Part shown: positions 49,280 to 57,810 of the stretch, in pieces | Numbering within the stretch: position 1 is the stretch's first letter | How the letters are laid out: each line of letters starts with the position of its first letter | NCBI GenBank assembly: GCA_900548975.1 | Contig: URMS01000001.1 | Span: forward strand, 1 to 64,000 | Source of the DNA: an uncultured Porphyromonadaceae bacterium | Lineage (GTDB): Bacteria; Bacteroidota; Bacteroidia; Bacteroidales; Muribaculaceae | Length of the DNA stretch: 64,000 nt | Direction of reading: 5' to 3' | Made by a program: the position numbers and the translations under genes | The notes under the pieces: generated by a model | Seen by the model: only the letters and a program-made list of their open reading frames with translations | The model's database searches: none | Told to the model about the DNA's origin: nothing

Positions 49280-52200
49280 CTACCGGTTTTTGGAGTCGAA
49301 TTCGACAAATGTCTCGTAGTCGAATTCCCAGCCGGGCCCTTCGGTGAGGCTCATGATGCGTTTGTAGACTATCATGCGCTGCACCGCACTCATTGCCGAG
49401 TTTGCGGTACCCATGAGCGAGTTCTCGGTCGAACGCCACAGGTCGTATGGATATCGGTAGGCCCCCTGATACATGCCAGCGAGCCCTTTGTAGCGTTCGT
49501 CGGCAAGCATCCGGCTCCAGTATACCTCTTCCGGATTACTGTGATAATCTACATTGAGTCCTATGCCCACAGAGTGCTGGGCGTCGAGCCATGCGCAGAA
49601 ATCGGCATAATTCTCCTGAGACACCTTGTTGTCATAGTATCCGCTGACAATATATTCATCCAGGAAGCGACCCACGCCATGGCCGCACACTTCGTGGAGC
49701 ATCACCGGCGATACGCCGCCGTTGCATATGTGGGCTACAGCCCAGCCTTCCGACTTCATGTTGCAGTACGAGCTGCCCTCCCATGCGAGGCGGTTGGCAA
49801 TGTTCACAATAGTGACGTTCTGCAAATCCACTTCCGGAATTCTGGCGGCGTATTCACGGCATTTTTCATCGTCGTAGTTCAGTGCGGTATTTCCGTCGCC
49901 CACGATTAACGACTGCGACACCACGTGCACCATATAGATGTTTATGCGGTCGCTCAGCGATTTGAGCGGCTCCATCGAGAGTATGCTCTCGGCGGCCTCG
50001 TTCATAAGCTGTTCATACCTGGCGCCCTCCTCGTTGTCGGCGGCTCCGAATCCGTCGCCCATCAGCACGATGTCTATGCCCCTGGCTGTCGTGGCTTTGT
50101 GCAGACATTTGTACTTGCCGTCGTTTCTTGTGTCCTGAATCTCGCTGTTGTCGGGATATCTGAACCATTCGTGTTCTGTCGGCTCGCCGAGGATTTCGCG
50201 GGCCGTTTCTTCGACGATGCCCTGATAGTACGAGGATGGCACGCTCCAGTCCCGGTACATTATTTCCACTATATATCCTTTGTCATCTACAAGCAGATTT
50301 GAACCGACAACCGATGTAATAGGGTTGCTGTAAAGTGCTTTATATAGATGTACATAACGGCCCCACCACGGATGTTTTATGACTGTTGCCTGTTTCGAGG
50401 CCCTGTCTTCAAAAACGGGCAGGTGCAGGGCTATGTTCTGGAACTTATCCGGATACGACAACTGCATATTGGCCAGGAACTCATCGGGCTCGGACAGTCC
50501 TATATGGGTCAGTCTGTGGGTGGCAAGTATGTCGTATATCATAGCTGTGCCATCTTCTTCGAATAGATAGTTCACCTCTTCGTCGCCAAGACGAAGATTG
50601 CGTTTGTAATTGGTAATACGACGTTGGCCGGAGAAATACGGACTCTGGAATATTACCGAAAGTCCGTTACGATTCCATTCCGGCATAGCCTGAAGCTCGT
50701 CGCTGAGGCGTCCGTACAATCCGTTGCCGGATATTTCGAAGTGTACAGGCGTCTTTATAAGAGTCATAAGAGCCTCGTTTGGCACTTCACCCACCAATCG
50801 GTTTCGGGCCAGATATATATGAGTGACATATCTGCCACACACCCTCACTCCGTACCAGTCGGCAAGAGGTTCGTCGCTGAGCCAGTTGGCCTTGTCATTC
50901 CAGTTGGGGCCGTCTGTCTGGTTGTAGAGATCAATAAGTGCGGCTTTCTGATCGGCTAAAGAAGGCATTCCGGGCGCCATTACCTCGAAACGTATGCCGT
51001 AAGGCTGAGAACCTATGCGGAATTCCGTATCAATAGTCGTGCGGATATAATTGTTTTTGCCGATAACATATGTCACAGTACCGGCCTCACGGTCGACAGA
51101 TATGTCGAAAGGAATCCGTTCGTCGCCTTCGAGGTACCTTTCGTCGGGGTCGCCCACAATCTGGCGCGTCGGACCGATCTCAAACGGCGCATTCTTCATA
51201 AATTTAAACACGAAAGTATCGCCGTCGGGCTGCACATAGTTTTTAGGACCAGCCTCAAAAATGACATAGCCCGGTTCCTGCATGGCATCGGTGATAAACG
51301 CATCGGCTTCCTGACGTATGTGGAGGGTCTGCTCCGTGGCGCCTGCGAAGCCGAAGTCGAGATCGGCCTCGCGCGGCGCTCCGGTAGTATTGGTCTTTAT
51401 TTTCAGGTCTATCCAGGAATCCCTGACAGCGCAGTCTTCTATCCATCCAGGAAGGTCCGATTTCAATTCGGGATGATGACCGTAGCAGAGGTCGCCATCA
51501 TACCGGACAGCCCACCACCGGCATTCCTGATCGCTGATATTCTGAGCATCCCGGTCGACATGGAGGATGTCTGACTCCAGTACAAGGTGCGGTGTCTCCG
51601 GCAGTTCAGCGCCTTCTTCGAGCGAAACGAAATGAAGATGATAACGGTTCACCCCCATCGAGAAGTCGACACCGATATCGGTCGTCTTGCCACTGTTCCC
51701 GCCGAATATGAATGTAAGCAAGCCGTCCGACGGCGACGGAAGCACCTCGAGTCCGATCCCGGAATCGCCTTCCAGAGGACGTTCTATTCCGTCCTCCGAC
51801 ACACTCTGCCGGATTTCGATATCCTCAATCTCTGTATCCTTAAGAACCTTAAATTCAAACTTACCTCCTCCGGACTCCATATAATATCTCCTTCCGAAAT
51901 ACTTTCCGCCCGCCTCCGGTTGCTCCGGATCGAAAAATATGCCGGCTTCCTGACGCACATGCACAGTCTTGCCACCTGCGATATCATCGAATCCTATCAG
52001 CACGTCAGCCTCACGAGGCGAACCGCTCTCATTGACATCGGGTGCAAAGGTGATATAACACCACCCTGCCGTGACATCCAGCCATTCCGGCAACTGCGAT
52101 TTCACCGCAAGAGTATGACCGTACAACACATTCTCGTCCTGCCATATTGTCCAGGAACTCTTTTCTTCATTTTTATCTATATGAAGAGAATAGCTTTCGA

Positions 52201-53077
52201 GCTGAATCTTCGGTGTCTCCGGCAGTTCAGCACCATCCTCAAGCGACACGAAATGAAGATGATAACGATTCATTCCCATCGAGAAGTCGACGCCGACATC
52301 GGTCGTCTTGCCACTGTTCCTGCCGAATATGAATGTAAGCAAGCCGTCCGACGGCGACGGAAGCACCTCGAGCCCTATTCCCGAGTCGCCTTCCAGAGGA
52401 CGTTCTATTCCGTCCTCCGACACACTCTGCCGGATTTCAATATCCTCGATCTCTATATCCTTGTGAACCTTAAAACTAAATCTTGCCCCATCGGATCCCA
52501 TATAATATTTACCTCCGATAAAACTGCCTCCGGCTTCCGGCTGTTCGGGATCGAAGAAAACACCGTCTATCTGACGGACAGACAATTCCGAGTTCTCCGT
52601 GCTGCCCGGATATCCGAAAAGAAGCTTGATCTCTCGGTCACAGCCATCATCGTTCCTTTCTATATCGAGGACTATATTAGTTTGTATTTCATCATGATAT
52701 TTAATCCATAGCGGCAACTCAGATTTACTTTCAACGGGCAGATCAACAAAATCCTCATCCTCTTTATCAATATATAAAGTCCGTGCGTCACCGTCTATGA
52801 TGATATCAGTATCTTTGAGAATAATTTTTCCCTTTGCAAGAATGATATAGTCAAACTCGTCCAGATCGTATTCCTCTCCCCCGGCCTTCATCCCAAAATG
52901 ATCACCCGACACTGGAAAGGTTATCGTTCCCGCCTCCTCATACGGTATGAGTTTATTTTTCTCAGGATTTTCATAACTTCTGATAAAAATATATTTATTC
53001 TTAACGGTCTGTTCCGATGCGGCCAGCAGAGGAATCAGTGTTGCAAGCAACAGTGTATATAATATCTTCTTTTTCAT
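49280..53077 (-). CDS. Very large secreted M64-like metalloprotease with repeated beta modules
   Basis: A 1265-residue protein with a Sec signal peptide (residues 1-20, MKKKILYTLLLATLIPLLAA). Three related beta-sandwich modules, probably BACON/Ig-like, follow at about residues 165-295, 385-510 and 590-710; the first two are near-identical copies 207 residues apart. An LRR-like stretch comes next (about 715-830; LIDLYNQTDGPNWNDKANWL), and the C-terminal about 270 residues are the protease: GIDIVLMGDGFGAADN then HEVCGHGVGRFLDEY (His1128, Glu1129, His1133, Asp1140) as the predicted zinc site of family M64 (IgA-type peptidases). No type IX-like tail is present. The small gene upstream overlaps its start by 4 nt. 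Confidence 0.8.
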   Translation of the reverse strand: MKKKILYTLLLATLIPLLAASEQTVKNKYIFIRSYENPEKNKLIPYEEAGTITFPVSGDHFGMKAGGEEYDLDEFDYIILAKGKIILKDTDIIIDGDARTLYIDKEDEDFVDLPVESKSELPLWIKYHDEIQTNIVLDIERNDDGCDREIKLLFGYPGSTENSELSVRQIDGVFFDPEQPEAGGSFIGGKYYMGSDGARFSFKVHKDIEIEDIEIRQSVSEDGIERPLEGDSGIGLEVLPSPSDGLLTFIFGRNSGKTTDVGVDFSMGMNRYHLHFVSLEDGAELPETPKIQLESYSLHIDKNEEKSSWTIWQDENVLYGHTLAVKSQLPEWLDVTAGWCYITFAPDVNESGSPREADVLIGFDDIAGGKTVHVRQEAGIFFDPEQPEAGGKYFGRRYYMESGGGKFEFKVLKDTEIEDIEIRQSVSEDGIERPLEGDSGIGLEVLPSPSDGLLTFIFGGNSGKTTDIGVDFSMGVNRYHLHFVSLEEGAELPETPHLVLESDILHVDRDAQNISDQECRWWAVRYDGDLCYGHHPELKSDLPGWIEDCAVRDSWIDLKIKTNTTGAPREADLDFGFAGATEQTLHIRQEADAFITDAMQEPGYVIFEAGPKNYVQPDGDTFVFKFMKNAPFEIGPTRQIVGDPDERYLEGDERIPFDISVDREAGTVTYVIGKNNYIRTTIDTEFRIGSQPYGIRFEVMAPGMPSLADQKAALIDLYNQTDGPNWNDKANWLSDEPLADWYGVRVCGRYVTHIYLARNRLVGEVPNEALMTLIKTPVHFEISGNGLYGRLSDELQAMPEWNRNGLSVIFQSPYFSGQRRITNYKRNLRLGDEEVNYLFEEDGTAMIYDILATHRLTHIGLSEPDEFLANMQLSYPDKFQNIALHLPVFEDRASKQATVIKHPWWGRYVHLYKALYSNPITSVVGSNLLVDDKGYIVEIMYRDWSVPSSYYQGIVEETAREILGEPTEHEWFRYPDNSEIQDTRNDGKYKCLHKATTARGIDIVLMGDGFGAADNEEGARYEQLMNEAAESILSMEPLKSLSDRINIYMVHVVSQSLIVGDGNTALNYDDEKCREYAARIPEVDLQNVTIVNIANRLAWEGSSYCNMKSEGWAVAHICNGGVSPVMLHEVCGHGVGRFLDEYIVSGYYDNKVSQENYADFCAWLDAQHSVGIGLNVDYHSNPEEVYWSRMLADERYKGLAGMYQGAYRYPYDLWRSTENSLMGTANSAMSAVQRMIVYKRIMSLTEGPGWEFDYETFVEFDSKNR
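51585..51930. repeat. Internal repeat copy within the M64-like gene (copy 2)
   Basis: Encodes the second near-identical beta module. From about 51679 to 51751 it matches 52300-52372 almost base for base (offset 621 nt, 207 codons), pointing to a recent in-frame duplication. Confidence 0.85.
52206..52550. repeat. Internal repeat copy within the M64-like gene (copy 1)
   Basis: Encodes the first near-identical beta module, with SVSEDGIERPLEGDSG and LPSPSDGLLTFIFG shared exactly or nearly so with copy 2. Confidence 0.85.
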
Positions 53078-53577
53078 CTTTTGATATATTTGAATGTCTG
53101 GCGCTCCACAGATACCATATAGATCCCTCCCGCAAGGATCGATAAATCTATTACTCTTTCGTCTGAGATCTCTGCTGTCTCTTTCAATACAATTTTACCG
53201 GAAACTGTATACACCGACACCTCTACCGGCTTATCTATATTACGAATAGTCATACGCTGATCATCGAAAACCACATTCAGCATCCCACCATGTTCAATGC
53301 CTATACCGCTCCACTGTCCAATAGCAAGATAGACTCTTACGCCCTCCGTATTGGGGATTTCATACTGTGAGCCACAGTACTTCACTATATGCACATCCTC
53401 TCCGGGAAGCCATTCAGGCGATTGTGCCAGATAAAAGAGATTATTTATCCCTTCTGTATCATTACTAAAACACAGCATATTCAGTATATCTCTTGCACCG
53501 GCATAATTCAACGGCAAAAGGAGCAACAGTCCGGAAAGAAAAATCCGCAGGACTCGCTTAAACAAAAAATGAGACAT
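53074..53577 (-). CDS. Small secreted protein with type IX-like C-terminal tail
   Basis: A 167-residue protein with a signal peptide (MSHFLFKRVLRIFLSGLLLLL... cleaved near YAGA). The middle contains VKYCGSQYEIPNTEGVRVYL; the C-terminal about 65 residues (VEVSVYTVSGKIVLKETAEI then ILAGGIYMVSVERQTFKYIKR) resemble the Por secretion sorting domain. The stop overlaps the M64-like protease start by 4 nt. It may be a partner exported or bound together with the protease, which itself shows no such tail; this is inference from coupling. The promoter shares a 14-nt motif with the BspA-like gene. Confidence 0.7.
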   Translation of the reverse strand: MSHFLFKRVLRIFLSGLLLLLPLNYAGARDILNMLCFSNDTEGINNLFYLAQSPEWLPGEDVHIVKYCGSQYEIPNTEGVRVYLAIGQWSGIGIEHGGMLNVVFDDQRMTIRNIDKPVEVSVYTVSGKIVLKETAEISDERVIDLSILAGGIYMVSVERQTFKYIKR

Positions 53578-53612
53578 TGCAAAAATGAATTATAATTGAT
53601 TCCAACATTTTA

Positions 53613-53642
53613 CAAAAATATAACATAATTTACCCCTCCCAA
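53613..53642 (-). promoter_or_regulatory. Promoter of the small secreted protein/M64 operon
   Basis: TTG (53640-53642) and TATTTTTG (53613-53620) on the minus strand with 19 nt between. The spacer contains GAGGGGTAAATTAT (53625-53638), also found at 55590-55603 at the same distance from another -7 element. Confidence 0.7.
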
Positions 53643-53776
53643 TTTATTAACACTAATTAATCTTTATTAACGATCGCATATCCGGCAAACACTCTGTTAC
53701 AGTTGTCTCATTAGAAAAGAGCGACGATCACTGCACCGAGACCGACTGTCTCCACGCAGTGACCACGCAAAAAGAA

Positions 53777-53809
53777 ACCGCACATCAAAAGCGACTTCTG
53801 ATGTGCGGT
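53777..53809 (-). terminator. Terminator after the BspA-like gene
   Basis: An 11-bp perfect stem (ACCGCACATCA and complement) with an 11-nt loop and a T-rich continuation on the minus strand (TTTCTTTTTG). Confidence 0.85.
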
Positions 53810-53827
53810 AAAAAACGGAATGCAGTC

Positions 53828-55555
53828 TTAGCGTACTATCACTTTTTCGGCCTTGCCACCCTGGCGTCTTATGTAGAGGCCTGGGGCAAGCGAGTCGGCC
53901 GAACGGCGGATGCCCTGTAAGTCATAATATTCTACCGGGGCTGCCTCGCCGGAGACCACAGGCGCTTCCACACCCGAAGTCTTGGGCAATGTAATGGTGA
54001 GAAATCCCAGTGTGGTCCTGTCCGAAAGGCTGAACGAAGGCAGTTGGTCGCCCTGCGCGAAATCGTAGTAGAACGACACCTTGTCGCCACCGGCGGCATA
54101 TGTGGTGATACCGGTATTTTTATGAATGGTAAATATGCCGTTTTCAGGATAGTATGCGGCGCGCTCCTGGCCGTAGACATAGGCATTATCGTAGGCAAAC
54201 AAGGGAAGTTTTTCGCCGTCGGGTCCATATATATCGACATCGCAGGTAAAGCGGATCAGTTCATCGGTATTCTCAAGCACTTCAAACTCGAATATGCCCG
54301 ATTTCTCGTCGAAGGGGAACGACAGGCGCACGTCCTTGTTGGGCATTCGCATCGATTTCAGGCTTTCACATCCGCCGAAAGAATTGGCATTGATGGAAGT
54401 GACTGTCGCGGGCAGTACTATAGACTCAAGAGCCGTACAGCCCTGGAATGTTGCGGCAGGTATCTGCGTCAGTGCAGTCGGAAGCGCTACATCGGTCAGC
54501 GATGTACAGCCTGCAAAAGTACCGGTGCCAAATGTGACATTGGACATAGACGAAAGATCGGCACTTTCGAGAGACTCGCAATTGCTGAACGCATTATCAC
54601 CTATATTATTAATGTTCGAGGGAACGGTCACCGAGCTTATCGCCGAATTTTCGAATGCACCGGCTCCGATCTGTGTCACCGGCAGCTCGGTATCGCCGTA
54701 CTGTATGGCCGACGGTATTTCGACAGCACCGCTGTACGTACCCTCCTCCGGTGCCGTAACGACGGCATCCTGTCCGGTAACGATATAACGAACATCGTCG
54801 TTTTCGCTGTAAAGGCCGCTCTGGTTGACTGCCGGCTCTGTGCGGAACATGCAGTAACCGCCCTCATATTCCACACCGAGACCGACCACCGTATATGCCT
54901 GCATAGGCAGTACAATGCAGTATTTACCATCGTAGTAGTAATTGGGGCCAAGATTGAAGACGCCGTTTTCATCGGGATAGAGGGGCGTTTTCACATCCTC
55001 GCCCACTGCCAGGAACGGTGTGAGTTTCTTACCGTCGGGACCATAGACATTGAATTTGTCGATCACCAGCTCTGTTCTGTCGCCATAATTGCGGGTATAG
55101 ACATAGATACAGCCGGGATGGTTGCCGACGTTGATCATCATACCGTTTCCGTAAGAGAAATTCTCATTGTGCGCGAGCGACTTCAGATTGATGCGTTCCA
55201 GCGATGCGTCGTTGCGCAGGCTTATGTTGATAAAGCTGTTTCGGTCGTCTGTAACATCAAAACCTTCTCCGATGGTAAATTCCGTAACCGCAGAATTCAG
55301 CAGGGCACTGCTGATAAGCCCCGACACCCGGTACTCCTTACCTTCGTACACCACTTTCGACGGAAGTTCCAGCGCGCCGGAATACTGTTCGGTAGTCCAC
55401 TGCGCCGGACGCACGAGTTCGACATGTGTTATCGAATCATTCCCGACGAAACGATACCATGCTCCGTCTATCTCATAGCACTGTCCGGCCACGGGAGCTG
55501 CAGACACAGCCATGCCGACCGAAGAAAGCAAAAATGTGAGTATAAGTTTCTTCAT
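53828..55555 (-). CDS. BspA-like leucine-rich-repeat protein with type IX-like tail
   Basis: A 575-residue protein; start MKKLILTFLLSSVGMAVSA gives a good signal peptide, three codons after another ATG at 55564. LRR_5 repeats are clear at about residues 285-390 (ISSVTVPSNINNIGDNAFSNCESL type), with an earlier and later beta-rich region (YIYTRNYGDRTELVI...) that repeats in form. The C-terminus (VEYYDLQGIRRSADSLAPGLYIRR...KVIVR) fits a type IX sorting tail. It is likely a surface adhesin. A terminator follows, and its promoter contains the 14-nt motif shared with the small secreted protein operon. Confidence 0.82.
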   Translation of the reverse strand: MKKLILTFLLSSVGMAVSAAPVAGQCYEIDGAWYRFVGNDSITHVELVRPAQWTTEQYSGALELPSKVVYEGKEYRVSGLISSALLNSAVTEFTIGEGFDVTDDRNSFINISLRNDASLERINLKSLAHNENFSYGNGMMINVGNHPGCIYVYTRNYGDRTELVIDKFNVYGPDGKKLTPFLAVGEDVKTPLYPDENGVFNLGPNYYYDGKYCIVLPMQAYTVVGLGVEYEGGYCMFRTEPAVNQSGLYSENDDVRYIVTGQDAVVTAPEEGTYSGAVEIPSAIQYGDTELPVTQIGAGAFENSAISSVTVPSNINNIGDNAFSNCESLESADLSSMSNVTFGTGTFAGCTSLTDVALPTALTQIPAATFQGCTALESIVLPATVTSINANSFGGCESLKSMRMPNKDVRLSFPFDEKSGIFEFEVLENTDELIRFTCDVDIYGPDGEKLPLFAYDNAYVYGQERAAYYPENGIFTIHKNTGITTYAAGGDKVSFYYDFAQGDQLPSFSLSDRTTLGFLTITLPKTSGVEAPVVSGEAAPVEYYDLQGIRRSADSLAPGLYIRRQGGKAEKVIVR

Positions 55556-55564
55556 AAAATTCAT

Positions 55565-56322
55565 TTTATATTGCCCGCAAAAGTAATAAATAATTTACCC
55601 CTCTTCGGTTTGTTAACAATATTTAACAGAGGCATAGTCCATTCCCACAAGCGATTGCGCAAACGCGCCATCTCTACCCCGAGGCCTCTGCGGGAGACCG
55701 ATTAACGGGCCGGCCACGCAAAAAATAATCAGCCTCTTCCAGATGCTATTTCCGTGATGGCACCTACAAGCCGGCATGCACGGTGGCATGCCGGCCTATT
55801 CATAATCAACCTCCTGCGGAGGTTTTCATAGGCGCCTCTACCACGTAGTGGTAAAAGATGTTAGGCCCGGGTTAAGGGTCGCCGAATGGCGCCCGCAACC
55901 CGGGTTTTTCGCGCTCTCCCCCAAAGAACCGACTCTGTAGGAGTCGCACAAAACCGGTGCAGGGATGGGCTCATGGGCCACGTCCAAACGTAGTGTCTCG
56001 CAACCCGCTCGCCGCGGGTTTGGCTGAATGAGGGGAATTCGAGACGCGGGGTCTCGCTTCGCTCCACCCCGCGCTATTGTCCGTGCACCCGCTCACTGCG
56101 GGTGCACCTCCACAGCGTGCTGCGACACCCCGAATCGGCCATCCTTCCGGGGAGACCCGCGGGAGCGGGTTGCGAGACCGCTACCAGGAATTGGGAATCG
56201 CCGCTCATAGAGCGTGCGTGCCTCATACATATAGCGAGACCCCGGATTCGGGCGGCTTACTGAGCCTGAATCCGGGGTAAAAGCCTGTCGGCTTGTCTGC
56301 CTGTCAGCCTAACTGCCTATAC
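55565..56322. repeat. Gene-free palindromic island, copy of the 22-kb island
   Basis: No gene was found. Element B is inverted at 55682-55834, element A's right arm at 55840-55949, followed by further palindromes: GCAACCCGCTCGCCGCGGG, GTGCACCCGCTCACTGCGGG (continuing TGCAC), and CCCCGGATTC...GAATCCGGGG near 56242-56278. The gap ends with GCCTGTCGGCTTGTCTGCCT just before the OMP stop, similar to the sequence at 22056-22081. The first about 60 bases hold the promoter of the BspA-like gene. Confidence 0.75.
55578..55603 (-). promoter_or_regulatory. -7 element and shared motif before the BspA-like gene
   Basis: Minus-strand TACTTTTG (55578-55585) with the 14-nt motif GAGGGGTAAATTAT (55590-55603) four bases upstream, the same motif and spacing as at 53613-53638. 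Confidence 0.7.
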
Positions 56323-57714
56323 TCATCGGCCGCCGCCGAGAGCCTGATAGAGGTTGATGACGGCGTTGGCGCGGGCAAGATCGGTGTTGATCTGATTGAT
56401 CTGCGCCTGTAGCAGTCCCTGCTGTGCAGTGAGGACCTCGAGATAGTTTGTGGAACCGGTGGAATAGATGAGGAGGTCGCGGGTATATTCGACCGACTTC
56501 TCCAGATTTTCTACCTGACTGGCGAGATAGCCGCTCTTCTCGATGCTCTTTTCATAGACTGTGAGAGCATCGCTCACTTCGGCAGCCGCCGACATGATGG
56601 CGTACTCGAAGTTGTTCATGGCCTGCTTCTGCTGTGCCTTGGCGGCCTGCAGACGGGCTATGTTCTGGCCGCGCGAGAACAGCGGGGCCACAAGAGAGCC
56701 GGCAAGCTGATAGAACCAGTCGCCCGGGTTCTGCACGAAGCCGCCCAGAAGATTGGTGAAGCCGCCGTTGGCAGTGATAGTGAGGCCGGGATAGAAAGCG
56801 GCACGGGCCGAATTGGTGGAATAGTATGCTGCGGCAAGCGACTGCTCGGCAGCCTGCACGTCGGGACGGCATGCGAGTTCGACCATAGGCACGCCCTCGC
56901 GTATCATCTCGGGCACACGGAGATCGACGCGGTCGGACACGGCCCATTCCTGAGGCAGCGTGTCGAGCAGAAGGCTCATGGTGTTGTTGAGCTTGTCGAG
57001 TGAGGTCTCAAGATCGGTGATGGAGCCGAGGATGCTGTAGTAGTTCGAAGCCGACTGAACAACGGCGGCCTCGGTGACGCCACGTCCGGCCTCCTTGAGG
57101 TCGCGCATGGTGCTCACGGTCTCTTTCCAAAGCTCCGATGTGGTGCGCGACAGCTGAAGCTGGCTACGCACGGCAGCGATTGAATAGTAGGTGGAAGCCA
57201 CAGCCGATATAATCTGGCTGCGGACGGCCTGTGCGTAGGCCTCGCTCTGCAGGAGAGCTGCCTTGGCACCGCGCTTGCTGTTGAGCAGTTTGCCGAAAAT
57301 ATCCACTTCCCAGCTCAGCTGTGCCGGAAGACTGTATGTCCAGCTGATGTCGCTGCCGGCATAGGAGGCACCCGCACCGTTGGGAGCGAGGGCAAGCGAA
57401 GGGAGATAGCTCAGACGCGCACCGCGGAGGTTGGCACGGGCTATGTCCACATTGAGGCGGGCATTCTCGAGATTGGTGTTGTTTTCCAGAGCACGCTCGA
57501 TGAGGCTTGCGAGCATCGGGTCGGTAAACACGCGCTCCCACAGCAGATTGCCGAAAGCAGCCGAGTCGACAGGAGTCTGACGGGCCTCGGCATATGCCTT
57601 GGTGAGAGCTGTCGATGTCGGTGTCTCGTACTTTTTATATATGTGGCAGCTGCTCATGGTAGCGGCCATAACTGTCATGACAACGGCAGCGCGCAGTATA
57701 TTGCTTATTTTCAT
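56323..57714 (-). CDS. RND outer-membrane channel, OprM/NodT-like lipoprotein
   Basis: A 463-residue protein with a lipobox (MSSC; MKISNILRAAVVMTVMAATMSSC), so it is a lipidated TolC-type channel. Paired helix repeats include NNTNLENARLNVDIARANLRG and, in the second half, VDLRVPEMIREGVPMVELACRPD followed by QAAEQSLAAAYYSTNSARAAF. It would form the outer-membrane duct of the pump encoded just upstream in the operon (adaptor, pump, channel order on the minus strand). Separated from the pump gene by a 96-nt gap with TTAATTCATAATTC words. Confidence 0.9.
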   Translation of the reverse strand: MKISNILRAAVVMTVMAATMSSCHIYKKYETPTSTALTKAYAEARQTPVDSAAFGNLLWERVFTDPMLASLIERALENNTNLENARLNVDIARANLRGARLSYLPSLALAPNGAGASYAGSDISWTYSLPAQLSWEVDIFGKLLNSKRGAKAALLQSEAYAQAVRSQIISAVASTYYSIAAVRSQLQLSRTTSELWKETVSTMRDLKEAGRGVTEAAVVQSASNYYSILGSITDLETSLDKLNNTMSLLLDTLPQEWAVSDRVDLRVPEMIREGVPMVELACRPDVQAAEQSLAAAYYSTNSARAAFYPGLTITANGGFTNLLGGFVQNPGDWFYQLAGSLVAPLFSRGQNIARLQAAKAQQKQAMNNFEYAIMSAAAEVSDALTVYEKSIEKSGYLASQVENLEKSVEYTRDLLIYSTGSTNYLEVLTAQQGLLQAQINQINTDLARANAVINLYQALGGGR

Positions 57715-57810
57715 AGATTTATCGTCGAATCAATTGTCGGTGGCAGAAAACAGGGCTATGCCCGTAATCTCCACCAACAATTCTTAATTCATAATTCTTA
57801 ATTCATAATC

